From Thiomicrorhabdus sp965602805 (lineage in GTDB: Bacteria; Pseudomonadota; Gammaproteobacteria; Thiomicrospirales; Thiomicrospiraceae), in the NCBI GenBank assembly GCA_965602805.1, contig CBFCZK010000004.1, positions 166,702 through 230,701 on the forward strand: a stretch of DNA of 64,000 nucleotides. Reading direction: 5' to 3'. A model generated the notes under the pieces. The model saw only the letters and a program-made list of their open reading frames with translations, did not search any database and was not told the origin of the DNA. Position numbers and translations under genes: made by a program. This document shows positions 8,711-16,625 of the stretch, piece by piece. The stretch's first letter is position 1; each line of letters starts with the position of its first letter.

Positions 8711-8769
8711 ACCACGAAGGCACGAAGAAAGGACCTTTACGGGATATGACCAGGCCTGGTTGGATTGAA
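8711..8769. repeat. 59-bp direct repeat, copy 1 (CACGAAG element plus palindrome)
   Basis: Starts ACCACGAAGGCACGAAGAAA and ends in the palindrome and TTGGATT. It aligns without gaps to 9088-9146 with about seven mismatches, so the CACGAAG unit and the palindrome have been copied together. Confidence 0.85.
8749..8760. repeat. Palindrome ACCAGGCCTGGT
   Basis: Exact copy, intergenic, 3' of fxsA, inside the 59-bp direct repeat; context TGACCAGGCCTGGTTGG. Confidence 0.95.
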
Positions 8770-8798
8770 AACTCTGTTTTGGTGGTTCAGCAACGTTC

Positions 8799-8832
8799 AC
8801 CACGAAGACACGAAGTCACGAAGAAAAGACTT
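8799..8832. repeat. CACGAAG-type dispersed repeat
   Basis: ACCACGAAGACACGAAGTCA followed by CGAAGAAAAGACTT. Plus-oriented copy; the complementary form occurs at 9024-9048 and 9183-9216, so the region could fold into long stems. Confidence 0.8.
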
Positions 8833-8887
8833 TATGAGAAAATTGTGTTGTTAAATAACCCTGCTTTTAAATAGATAATTCAAACCT

Positions 8888-8899
8888 ACCAGGCCTGGT
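8888..8899. repeat. Palindrome ACCAGGCCTGGT
   Basis: Exact copy, intergenic, immediately before the inverted-repeat element at 8905. Confidence 0.95.
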
Positions 8900-8904
8900 C
8901 ACCG

Positions 8905-9004
8905 GTCATTGCGAGCAAAGCGAAGCAATCCAGGAGTTGACGTCTAAATACCGAGCTTTGCCGTGAGTCATGGGTTGCCACGTCACTGCATTCCTCGCAA
9001 TGAC
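8905..9004. repeat. 100-bp element bounded by GTCATTGCGAG inverted repeats
   Basis: Perfect 11-bp terminal inverted repeats GTCATTGCGAG (8905-8915) and CTCGCAATGAC (8994-9004) flank an interior with further partial complementarity (GAAGCAATCC near the left end, GGGTTGCCACG near the right end). It carries no coding sequence. The ends resemble the GTCATTGCGAG-type intergenic repeats seen in many bacteria; it is best described as a small MITE-like or REP-like element. Confidence 0.7.
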
Positions 9005-9023
9005 AGTGGTTTTTGTTTTTCTT

Positions 9024-9048
9024 AAACCTTCGTGTCTTCGTGGTTCAA
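9024..9048. repeat. CACGAAG-type dispersed repeat, inverted copy
   Basis: Contains AACCTTCGTGTCTTCGTGGT, the reverse complement of the ACCACGAAG units at 8799 and 9088. Confidence 0.8.
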
Positions 9049-9087
9049 AAAAGTCTAATATGGAATCATGGGGATAAAACAGAGTTC

Positions 9088-9146
9088 ACCACGAAGGCAC
9101 GAAGAAAAGACTTTTAAAGGATATGCCCAGGCCTGGTTGGATTCAA
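9088..9146. repeat. 59-bp direct repeat, copy 2
   Basis: Partner of 8711-8769: ACCACGAAGGCACGAAGAAA at the left, palindrome variant and TTGGATT at the right. Confidence 0.85.
9126..9137. repeat. Palindrome copy, one mismatch (CCCAGGCCTGGT)
   Basis: Within direct repeat copy 2. The first base differs from the consensus while the rest is preserved. Confidence 0.85.
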
Positions 9147-9182
9147 ACACCTTTTTTCAGTCTTAAGGTTTGTGTTTTCTTT

Positions 9183-9216
9183 TAAACCTTCGTGTCTTCG
9201 TGACTTCGTGGTTCAA
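9183..9216. repeat. CACGAAG-type dispersed repeat, inverted copy
   Basis: Reverse-complement form containing CTTCGTGTCTTCGTGACTTC, just downstream of the SDR gene stop. Confidence 0.8.
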
Positions 9217-9233
9217 GGTGTTTTAAGAGTGTT

Positions 9234-10070
9234 TTAAAGCAATTCGATATAGCCATCTTTGTACGTTGGATAGCGGAATTCATAACCCGTTGCTCTGATT
9301 TTAGCGTTGGATATACGCTTATTGCTGCGCATCATACGAGCGCCTTCCGAAGGCTCTTTATGCTCGACTTCTGGAAGACTCAGCTCTTCGGCTAACCACT
9401 CATAAACATCGCATGACAAAGACGGTAGGTCATCTACACCCACATAAAGCGATTCAACGCTTTCTGGATTACTTTCACTTAAATTTAAAAGGTGGGTCAG
9501 CATTCCTGAACAATCGCTAGAATGAATGCGATTACTCCAAACATCATCCATACAATGCGCTTTGCCGGCACGTACCAAATCAATTAAATGGGTGCGGCCT
9601 GGTCCATAAATCCCACCAAAACGGACAACCGTTGCGGGGAAGTTGCTCTCTAAGGCAATCGTTTCGCCTTCTAATAAACGTTTGGTTGAAAAACTGGTGT
9701 CGTGGGTAGGGCTAGATTCGCTGACTAACTCGCCATCGTTTTGACCAAAGACCGAAGAGCTGGAGACAAAGAACAGTCGCTTGATTGCTTGGCCTTGCAA
9801 AGTGTGCAGTAGGTTTTTTAAACCTAATACATAAGCTTGGTAATAGGCGGAATCTTTAAATTTACCCGCGGAAGCCATATAAAAAACATAATCTATCTTG
9901 TCGGGAAGGTTATTGATTTTGGCGGTTAAATTCGCTTCGATGGGGGTGATGCAGTCAGGCAAGGCATCAATGTTCCGGCGTAAACCAAAAACTTTATGTC
10001 CTTGTTCTGTCAACTCGGTACCCAGTAAGCAACCCACATCACCACAGCCTGCAATTAAAATATTAGCCAT
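9234..10070 (-). CDS. Atypical short-chain dehydrogenase/epimerase, YeeZ-like
   Basis: A 278-residue Rossmann protein. N-terminal MANILIAGCGDVGCLLG is the dinucleotide-binding loop; SSSSVFGQNDGE, RFGGIYGPGR and NRIHSSDCSGML match NAD(P)-dependent epimerase/dehydratase members related to E. coli YeeZ. The usual catalytic YxxxK appears as SFSTK, so the Tyr is replaced by Ser and normal redox chemistry is doubtful. The frame stays open to 10223, but GGGAG before the ATG at 10070 and the palindrome lying in the extra 5' part make 10070 the better start. Substrate unknown. Confidence 0.82.
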   Translation of the reverse strand: MANILIAGCGDVGCLLGTELTEQGHKVFGLRRNIDALPDCITPIEANLTAKINNLPDKIDYVFYMASAGKFKDSAYYQAYVLGLKNLLHTLQGQAIKRLFFVSSSSVFGQNDGELVSESSPTHDTSFSTKRLLEGETIALESNFPATVVRFGGIYGPGRTHLIDLVRAGKAHCMDDVWSNRIHSSDCSGMLTHLLNLSESNPESVESLYVGVDDLPSLSCDVYEWLAEELSLPEVEHKEPSEGARMMRSNKRISNAKIRATGYEFRYPTYKDGYIELL

Positions 10071-10166
10071 ATTAATTTCTCCCTGTTTTGTCCATAGTAA
10101 ATCAAAAACGGAAAATCGAAAAGCGAAATAAGTACTGAAAATAGAGTTGTTTTCAATAAGGGTTTG

Positions 10167-10178
10167 ACCAGGCCTGGT
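10167..10178. repeat. Palindrome ACCAGGCCTGGT
   Basis: Exact copy about 97 bases upstream of the SDR start; context TGACCAGGCCTGGTTGG, as at 8748 and 35653. Confidence 0.95.
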
Positions 10179-10218
10179 TGGTTTTGATTTTAGGGTGTTT
10201 GCGGATGAAAAAGATTGA

Positions 10219-10247
10219 ACCACGAAGTCGCGAAGGCACGAAGGTTT
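10219..10247. repeat. CACGAAG-type dispersed repeat
   Basis: ACCACGAAGTCGCGAAGGCA followed by CGAAGGTTT, a plus-oriented member of the family clustered at 8.7-9.2 kb. Confidence 0.75.
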
Positions 10248-10290
10248 TGCTTATTGATAGGGGTTTTACGTTTGGCTGAATTTGAGGTAA

Positions 10291-10327
10291 TAAAAAACCG
10301 CGAGAGGAATAAATCCTTTCGCGGTTT
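10291..10327 (-). terminator. Rho-independent terminator of the FadL-type gene
   Basis: AACCGCGA pairs with TCGCGGTT around a 16-base AGGAAT-type interior that can itself pair partly, followed on the minus strand by six T. It lies about 40 bases after the stop at 10367. Confidence 0.85.
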
Positions 10328-10366
10328 AAGGTTAAAACTAACTAATTTTTAGCGGTTGCTAAGTAA

Positions 10367-11632
10367 TTAGAAGTTGTAACGAACGTTTACACTGTAAGAA
10401 GCTTGCGAATGCTTAGTTGTGTTGTCAGATGCATCTGTATAAGAAGTCTCTGAAAGGGCATATGTAACACCAGATGTATCTACAGTTGTTTCTACTTCAG
10501 TAGCAATAACTACAGCAGCATCAATTGCAACATTTTTAGTTAGGTTATAACCACCACCGATTGAGAAGTGTTGTTCAGTTGTTGCAGGGAAGAACATGTT
10601 GTTGAACATGTTAACAACTGCACCTTTGTAAGAAGTCGTTCCATCTTGCTTTTTGATAGGGTTGTCTGCTTTGTTGTAACCCGCGCCTACCCAGTAACCA
10701 TTACCTTGGTATTTAGCACCTAAAGCAATAACGTTCTGATCTTCCCAGCCAAAATCCTTATAACCTTTAGCGTCTGACCAGCGTACTTGTTTAGCGTCAG
10801 CTGTTAGAGTGTAGTTGCCCATTTTATATGCAACACCTGCTTTTAACTCAGCAGGTTGGTCTAGGTCATCTGCAAATGGTGCAGTGAAGTCAGCGCCTAC
10901 GAAAGGAGCTGATGCAGTAGAAAGCTGGTTGTCATATTTCATGCCAATAGCAGAGGTGTAGCTTGCCGCTACAGTTAGCTCTTTATTTACATCAAAATAA
11001 CCACCTACGCTATATCCAAAGCCAAGGTCAGAAGCAGCGCCGCTACCAACTCTATATGTGTCACTGTTATTCATGTCATAGCTGATATCTAGAGCGCCAT
11101 ATTGAATGATTGGAGAGAAGCCAATTCCGAAGTTAGCTTCGTTATAAGCTAAAGTAGGGACAAAACGCATGATTTGAAGGTTTGACATAGCTTCAAATTG
11201 CTTCATTTCAGCGCCACCTGGGTTGATTTCGTTGTCAGAATAATTAACCCCCATACCTGAAGTTCCGTACATTCCTATACCGAAAGTTAACGTTTCGTTA
11301 ATGCGGCTTGTTAGAGATACAGAAGGGATGACGTAAGTGTCTGCGCTGCTTGTTGCAGGTGATTTCTCTCCATCATACAATCTTGCTAGGCCATCATTGC
11401 TAACGTCAGGCTTGAATAAAGTGCCACCGAAAGAAAATTCAGTGCCAGTTGATTTACCAATCATTGCAGGGTTAACGATAACGTTTTCAGCACCGTAATA
11501 AGCTGCAACACCTGTTCCACCCATTGCAGAAGACTGTGTGCCAACACCAGTCATGTTTGTTCCGTTTGTTGCCATTGCTGATGAAGCAAAGATTGTTGCT
11601 GAAACAGCTAGAGCTACTTTAGTCATTTTCAT
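10367..11632 (-). CDS. FadL/TodX (OmpP1) family outer-membrane transport protein
   Basis: A 421-residue outer-membrane beta-barrel of the long-chain fatty-acid/aromatic hydrocarbon transporter family. Seen: a 21-residue signal peptide ending SSAMA, the N-terminal hatch-like NGTNMTGVGTQSSAMGGTGV, ENVIVNPAMIGK, repeated amphipathic strands, and a C-terminal strand ending YSVNVRYNF (terminal Phe, typical for BAM substrates). Known relatives import hydrophobic compounds by lateral diffusion; the substrate here is unknown. It is monocistronic: a terminator follows, and a 494-base spacer precedes it. Confidence 0.88.
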   Translation of the reverse strand: MKMTKVALAVSATIFASSAMATNGTNMTGVGTQSSAMGGTGVAAYYGAENVIVNPAMIGKSTGTEFSFGGTLFKPDVSNDGLARLYDGEKSPATSSADTYVIPSVSLTSRINETLTFGIGMYGTSGMGVNYSDNEINPGGAEMKQFEAMSNLQIMRFVPTLAYNEANFGIGFSPIIQYGALDISYDMNNSDTYRVGSGAASDLGFGYSVGGYFDVNKELTVAASYTSAIGMKYDNQLSTASAPFVGADFTAPFADDLDQPAELKAGVAYKMGNYTLTADAKQVRWSDAKGYKDFGWEDQNVIALGAKYQGNGYWVGAGYNKADNPIKKQDGTTSYKGAVVNMFNNMFFPATTEQHFSIGGGYNLTKNVAIDAAVVIATEVETTVDTSGVTYALSETSYTDASDNTTKHSQASYSVNVRYNF

Positions 11633-12016
11633 TTTTATTATTACTCTCTTAAGTATGTTGAAGTCTTTGCGAGTGAATCGGCGAAAGGCTTCTAGTGTTT
11701 GGCAGACTTCCTATCTGCGTAAATTTCAGGAGTAACTATGCATGAAAAATTATCCTTTTGGTAATTAAATAATTTTTATGACTTATCAGTAGTTCTGATT
11801 CGCCTTGCAGGGATAAGATTATTTTATATAGGGATAGTTTTAGTTAAGAGTGTCTGTGCTTAACTTGTTGAAATTAGGCTGTTTTATTGTTTTGTTTTAG
11901 TCGCGTGGATTAGGCTTAGATAAGCTTTATTAGTGGTAGGTTAAGAATATTCTTATATAAATATAATTAATTAGAACATTGTTTCTTGGTTGAGAGTGTT
12001 GAGCGCCATGAAGATA
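11633..12016. other. AT-rich upstream region of the FadL-type gene, nothing firm
   Basis: About 380 non-coding AT-rich bases that should hold the promoter of the porin gene (minus strand). I could not pick a convincing -35/-10 pair, and there is no ORF worth calling. Confidence 0.4.
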
Positions 12017-12020
12017 TAAA

Positions 12021-12056
12021 AAAACCGTAAGAGATTTGCATCTGCTTACGGCTTTT
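12021..12056 (-). terminator. Rho-independent terminator of the DUF302 gene
   Basis: CCGTAAG (12025-12031) pairs with CTTACGG (12045-12051). The minus strand continues into a run of seven T (about 12018-12024), and the plus strand also has CTTTTT, so it may work in both directions. Confidence 0.85.
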
Positions 12057-12087
12057 TGGCTGCTGTTCAGGCTGGTTATATTAAATG

Positions 12088-12099
12088 ACCAGGCCTGGT
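12088..12099. repeat. Palindrome ACCAGGCCTGGT
   Basis: Exact copy between the DUF302 gene stop and its terminator; context TGACCAGGCCTGGTTAG. Confidence 0.95.
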
Positions 12100-12126
12100 T
12101 AGCTTTATAACTTTAAAACGATTGGC

Positions 12127-12696
12127 TTAGAATTCGCCAGTTTTACCTTTCTCTAGCATTTCCCACATAGTGTTACGTACAGCCATAGTTGCTTCTAGCA
12201 ATTCAGGAGGCATTTTTTTACCCATTTTGATTGCCATGTCCATGTTCATTGTATAGATGTGAAGACCGTCTGGTTCACCAACGATGTTTACACGACAAGG
12301 AAGGAAGCCAGCCATTGCAGGAGAGAAATCAGTCATTTTACGTGCGGTTTCTGGGTTACAGAAAGACATAACGTGAATTACGTCAGATTCGATGCCACGT
12401 GCTATAAGTTCTTCAGATAAAGGTAATTCACCAACGTTTTTGATGTTGTTGTTTACACCAACAGCATTAATCGCATCAATAACGTCTTCAAGTGTAATGC
12501 CTTCGTCTACTTTAACTTCCCACATAGTTGCATCAGCGATATCGCCTTCAGACTCAACCCATTTGTCCCAGACTTGCATGAATGTCTCACCAGCGCCGTC
12601 GTTTAGTTGGCCGATAGCATTGATTGTTCCACAACCAGAAAGAGTTGTTACTGCTGCAGCAAGAATACCTGCCTTGAATAAGTTTGCTAATTTCAT
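12127..12696 (-). CDS. DUF302 domain lipoprotein
   Basis: A 189-residue lipoprotein. N-terminal MKLANLFKAGILAAAVTTL is followed by the lipobox LSGC (Cys about 22), so it should be anchored to a membrane facing the periplasm. The rest matches the DUF302 fold: ITLEDVIDAINAVGVNNNIK, VIHVMSFCNPETARKM and PCRVNIVGEPDGLHIYTMN. Function of the family is not established. The frame extends 14 codons further upstream, but GGAG sits 7 bases before the ATG at 12696 and the lipobox spacing supports that start. Own terminator downstream. Confidence 0.85.
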   Translation of the reverse strand: MKLANLFKAGILAAAVTTLSGCGTINAIGQLNDGAGETFMQVWDKWVESEGDIADATMWEVKVDEGITLEDVIDAINAVGVNNNIKNVGELPLSEELIARGIESDVIHVMSFCNPETARKMTDFSPAMAGFLPCRVNIVGEPDGLHIYTMNMDMAIKMGKKMPPELLEATMAVRNTMWEMLEKGKTGEF

Positions 12697-12834
12697 TATG
12701 TTCTCCGTTGAATATGAGGTGTTTCTCTGTTTACGCAAGCTAGATTACTGGTTCTGGGGTGAAAAGCAATCTGATTTTTTTTGGTGTTTAATAACAATAA
12801 CTTATTAAGAAACGCTAATACGCTAATATCATTT

Positions 12835-13989
12835 TTACTTATGGGTGTTAAAGGCCAATGATTTTAATAGCTTAGTTGCTTTTTTGTCGTTTATTTTACT
12901 CAGTGAGTGATTGCTCCACTCGCGATAAATTGGAAAGTTTCGTCGATATAATTCATATTTATTATGGATTTCACTCATTGCATCTGCTCGAATTGCAGAA
13001 TCATCATTGTGTATATCGTGTGTTTTTTTAAATATAATATTTAGAGTGTTTTGGGTTGAGCCGTTTTCATTAATGGAGATCGTAGGTGGTGCGCTTGGTA
13101 GTTCTTTTTTCCATTCGAATTGTTGAGGAATGTTCCAGAATTCACACAAACTTTGGTAGACCATTTGGCTACCGGCAACCTTGGCATCTAATGAGTGACC
13201 GGCAATATGCGGTGTCGCTAAGTAAGCCGTTTTGTATAGGGCTTCAGAAACAAAGGGTTCGTTTTCCCAGCAATCAATGACATTGGCCAGCGTTTGAGTT
13301 TTACTCCATGCAGCTTCATTAATAATGCCACCGCGTGCAGCGTTGATGATTATTTGATGGGGCTGGATTTGACTGAGGCGTTGTGCACTCAGTAAATCAA
13401 AGGTAGCATCTTCTCCGTTGGTGGTGAGTGGTGTGTGGAAGGTGATGATGTCTGCGGTAAGGCAAGTCTGCAAATCCACGAATTCGTCTGCTTGATTCAC
13501 TCCTGTTTTTTTGAGTGCTTCATTACGTTCTCTAGGCGGGTCATTTAATAAGCATTTAATACCGAGTAGTTTGGCTTTTTCATAAACCAAACTGCCGACA
13601 TGACCGACCCCAATAATGCCGAGGGTTTTATCCGTTAAATCAAATCCTTTTGTTTCAGCTAAATCAAACATCGCGCTGATGACAAATTCTGCCACTGAGT
13701 TAGCGTTGCAGCCTTGGGCGGAATAAAATTCAATATTTTTGCTTTTTAGGTAGGCCTGGTCAATATGGTCTAGTCCAACCACGGTGCTGCCAACGAATTT
13801 AATCGAACTGCCTTCCAGTAACTCGGCATTGACTTGTGTTCTCGAGCGGACAATTAAGGCATCTGCATGTTTAACAGAAGTTGCATCAATGCTTTTGCCT
13901 GGTAGGGTTATGACGTTACCCAAATGCGAAAAGATAGCTTTGGCATAGGGGATAGCGTCATCGATGACGATTGTTTTTTGAGTTGTCAT
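12835..13989 (-). CDS. pdxB: Erythronate-4-phosphate dehydrogenase
   Basis: A 384-residue D-2-hydroxyacid dehydrogenase family enzyme; PdxB oxidises 4-phosphoerythronate in pyridoxal phosphate synthesis. Seen: DDAIPYAKAIFSHLG at the N-terminus, GCNANSVAEFV, the NAD loop GIIGVGHVGSLV, NAARGGIINE with the catalytic Arg, and ATPHIAGHS with the catalytic His. The PdxB C-terminal dimerisation domain (about 290-384) is present, as expected from the length (E. coli 378). Overproduction of other 2-hydroxyacid dehydrogenases would not give that tail, so the assignment is firm. Confidence 0.93.
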   Translation of the reverse strand: MTTQKTIVIDDAIPYAKAIFSHLGNVITLPGKSIDATSVKHADALIVRSRTQVNAELLEGSSIKFVGSTVVGLDHIDQAYLKSKNIEFYSAQGCNANSVAEFVISAMFDLAETKGFDLTDKTLGIIGVGHVGSLVYEKAKLLGIKCLLNDPPRERNEALKKTGVNQADEFVDLQTCLTADIITFHTPLTTNGEDATFDLLSAQRLSQIQPHQIIINAARGGIINEAAWSKTQTLANVIDCWENEPFVSEALYKTAYLATPHIAGHSLDAKVAGSQMVYQSLCEFWNIPQQFEWKKELPSAPPTISINENGSTQNTLNIIFKKTHDIHNDDSAIRADAMSEIHNKYELYRRNFPIYREWSNHSLSKINDKKATKLLKSLAFNTHK

Positions 13990-14229
13990 GGGCGTGGGTC
14001 TTTATGGTGACGATGGAATAATTGCCTACAATACGGTTCAAGGTTTGTTTTGTAAACAGTAAATGTGATTTGTAAATATTATGAATTCTATGAATGAGAC
14101 CTATAATAGGTGTCAAATTTAAAAGGTTGGATTTGGTAAGTCTATCCAAAGCCATCCAAGTTGATCTAAGCCATTGTGGAATTAAATAACGACATTGCCA
14201 AGTTTTAATAAAGAGTAAAGGAGGTCTGT

Positions 14230-14877
14230 TTGAATACCAAACCCGTCACAGAATTGATTTCTAGTCAAAATGGTCAAATTGAGGTGCGTTATAAAGGTCT
14301 GCCATCCGAAAATATCAACGATCAGAAAGTGGTCAAATTAGTCGTCCTGAGTCATCCACATCCTTTGTATGGTGGCACGATGAATAATAAGGTAGTCACG
14401 ACGATGGAGCGTGCCTTTCAAGCATTAGGGTATGTGACGGTCGCCTACAATTTTAGGGGCGTTGGCAATAGTTCAGGAGAGCATGACCAAGGAATAGGTG
14501 AGCAAGACGATTTGTTTCAGGTCGTTGAATGGGCAAAAACGCGGTTTGAGAGTACGCATGTAACCTTGGCTGGGTTTTCGTTCGGTAGTTATGTGACATT
14601 GAAAGCCTATAAGGCATTTAATAAACTGCTTGGGGTAGATGCTTTATGCACCATTGCACCGCCTGTTGGCCTGTATGATTTTTCTGACATTCATCCCGTT
14701 CAAGTGCCTTGGACCTTAATTCAAGGGGGCAGGGACGAAGTTGTTTCAGCGCCTGAAATTTTGCATTGGGCTATGTCCGGTGATTATCAGCCAGATATCT
14801 ATTGGCGGGCAGAGGCCAGTCACTTTTTACATGGAGAGTTAATATGGTTGAAAAATATTATTCAGCTCTCATATTAG
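14230..14877 (+). CDS. Alpha/beta hydrolase, small serine-hydrolase type
   Basis: A 215-residue alpha/beta hydrolase. Seen: HPHPLYGGTMNNKVV, YVTVAYNFRGVGNSSGEHDQG, the nucleophile elbow AGFSFGSY (Ser about 118), the acid-containing LIQGGRDEVV and a C-terminal ASHFLHGE with the probable catalytic His. This matches the YsgA/ YfhR-like or OsmC-linked small hydrolases; substrate unknown. It begins with TTG, supported by AAAGGAGG six bases upstream. Divergent from pdxB. Confidence 0.82.
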   Translation: MNTKPVTELISSQNGQIEVRYKGLPSENINDQKVVKLVVLSHPHPLYGGTMNNKVVTTMERAFQALGYVTVAYNFRGVGNSSGEHDQGIGEQDDLFQVVEWAKTRFESTHVTLAGFSFGSYVTLKAYKAFNKLLGVDALCTIAPPVGLYDFSDIHPVQVPWTLIQGGRDEVVSAPEILHWAMSGDYQPDIYWRAEASHFLHGELIWLKNIIQLSY

Positions 14878-14962
14878 AGTCCTGAGCGTTGTTTTTAAAT
14901 GGGTTCTTAGAGAAATGGTTGGGTTGCGAGATTAAAACTATCAATATAAGAGTTTGCTTATA

Positions 14963-14990
14963 TTGATATTTACTTATAAATGCTTATAAT
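14963..14990 (+). promoter_or_regulatory. Probable promoter of the tolC-RND operon
   Basis: TTGATA (14963-14968), 16-base spacer, TATAAT (14985-14990). It predicts a start near 14997 and a leader of about 200 bases before the tolC-like gene. Confidence 0.6.
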
Positions 14991-15113
14991 GCGCAATATT
15001 AGTAAATTCTTATATGCTAATAAGCTTGTGTTATGACTAGGTTATCGCTAAGCTTATGCGAAATTATGTTCAATGATAAAGTTAGCTTATAGCTAGGGTA
15101 ATCAAACGTAGAG

Positions 15114-15139
15114 AAAAAGGGTGTAATAACACCCTTTTT
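15114..15139. terminator. Terminator-like hairpin in the tolC leader
   Basis: Perfect 11-bp arms (AAAAAGGGTGT / ACACCCTTTTT) around the loop AATA, with T-runs on both strands. It sits between the predicted promoter and the coding start at 15195, so it may attenuate the operon. It may also serve as the terminator of the hydrolase gene at 14230-14877. Confidence 0.75.
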
Positions 15140-15194
15140 GTGTAATTTAACCCTAGGTTTATAGCGTTCTTGAATCAGGTTTTTTGGAGTAAAA

Positions 15195-16556
15195 ATGAAA
15201 CAAGCAAAAACATTCAAATTTAAGTTATCGGTATTGGCAGTCTCTTCTTCTCTCTCTTTTAATGCCTTTGCAGAAACTTATGATTTTAAAAAGTGTGTTG
15301 AAAGTGCTTTAAGTCAAAATCCAGAAATGGATGTGAGTTCTGCTCGTATTCAGCAAGCTGAATCGGCTTTCGGTAAAGCAGAAGCAAGCCGTTTACCGAA
15401 AATCACCTTGTCTATGACGGGTTCAAGTTCTGATAATCCTTTAAATGTGTTCGGCATGAAACTTCAGCAACGTAGTGTTGTTCAAGGGGATATGTTTGAT
15501 GCTAATGGTACTGCTGACCCTCTAAATAATCCAGAAGCACACACAGATTTTAATACGCGATTAGAAGTCTTATTGCCTGTTTGGAATGGTGGCAAAATTG
15601 GTAGTTATGAAGATCAAGCAGCCGCAATGATTCAAGCCGCCCGTCAAGGCGATGTCGCAGTGCAGCAATATCTGACCTTTAATGTCTATCAAGCTTATGA
15701 AGCCGTGCACGCCGCACGTTCTTATATTAACGTTGCCAAACAGGCCAAACTGACTGCAGATGAGTTCGTTAGAACGACTAAAAATTTGGTAGATCAAGGA
15801 ATAGTGGTTCGCTCTGAGCATTTAAGTGCAAAAGTGAACCAGTCATCGGCTGAAGTGGCTTTATTGAAAGCGCAAGGTCAAGAGCAGATCGCTTTAGATA
15901 CTTTAAAAATGTTAATGAACGTTGAGGCTAATAAGGATGTTGATGTTGCTGAGCGCACTGATTTAGAGCTGCCTGCCGCTTCGGTTGAAGAGTTGTTAAC
16001 AATGGCAATGGCAACCAATCCTCAGTTAGAAGCGAAACGCAAAGAGGCATCCTCTACAGCGTTTGCAATTGATGCGGCTAAGGCAGATTATTACCCGAGT
16101 TTTAATGTCATGTTAAGACAAGATTGGAATGATGAGACTTTAGGGTTGAGTGATAGTTCTTATACGGTTGCCGGAGTTGTTTCTTGGAAAATCAGCGACT
16201 TTGGTGTGACCAGTAATACGGTTGATATGGCGAATGCAGCTGCACTTGAGAAAAAATCCGCTTTACGTTCTGAAGAAAATAAGACGCGTTTAGAAGTCTT
16301 AACCGCATGGCGCAAGATGGAAGTTGCGAATAAGCAGGTTGATTTTAACTTGTTGGCGGTTCAACAGGCGGGTGAAGCGCAAAACTTAATCCTAAAGCGT
16401 TACAAGGGTGGGGTTTCTACCATGACCGAAGTGTTAGCCACACAAACTCAATTGGATAAGGCGAGAGCGGAATTGGTCTCGGCTAAATATGACGTAAATG
16501 TATTTAAGGCTAAGATTCGTCTAGTCACAGGCTCCATGAATGTTAAAGATTTGTAA
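15195..16556 (+). CDS. TolC family outer-membrane efflux protein
   Basis: A 453-residue TolC-like outer-membrane channel. Seen: signal peptide (1-26, ending NAFA), then two repeats of the long coiled-coil OEP domain with the typical AESAFGKAEASRLPKITLS and, in the second half, ALEAKRKEA-like helices ending in LKRYKGGVSTMTEVLATQTQL. It should form the exit duct for the RND pump encoded downstream. TTGGAG precedes the ATG. 69 bases separate it from the membrane fusion gene, and all three genes are in one operon. Confidence 0.9.
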   Translation: MKQAKTFKFKLSVLAVSSSLSFNAFAETYDFKKCVESALSQNPEMDVSSARIQQAESAFGKAEASRLPKITLSMTGSSSDNPLNVFGMKLQQRSVVQGDMFDANGTADPLNNPEAHTDFNTRLEVLLPVWNGGKIGSYEDQAAAMIQAARQGDVAVQQYLTFNVYQAYEAVHAARSYINVAKQAKLTADEFVRTTKNLVDQGIVVRSEHLSAKVNQSSAEVALLKAQGQEQIALDTLKMLMNVEANKDVDVAERTDLELPAASVEELLTMAMATNPQLEAKRKEASSTAFAIDAAKADYYPSFNVMLRQDWNDETLGLSDSSYTVAGVVSWKISDFGVTSNTVDMANAAALEKKSALRSEENKTRLEVLTAWRKMEVANKQVDFNLLAVQQAGEAQNLILKRYKGGVSTMTEVLATQTQLDKARAELVSAKYDVNVFKAKIRLVTGSMNVKDL

Positions 16557-16625
16557 TTCCGTGACGACGGCAGAAGCAAGTTTAGAGCATGTTTAAAACA
16601 AATTTAAAGAAATAAGGGATTCATT

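Noticed and set aside
10071..10223. Longer N-terminus for the SDR gene (start at 10223)
   Set aside because: The extra codons cross a palindrome and a CACGAAG repeat, and GGGAG supports the ATG at 10070.
13751..13760. Partial palindrome TAGGCCTGGT inside pdxB
   Set aside because: Three mismatches to ACCAGGCCTGGT over 12 bases; not counted.
15017..15217. Minus-strand open frame in the tolC leader
   Set aside because: Runs through the terminator hairpin and promoter region and has no supporting signals.
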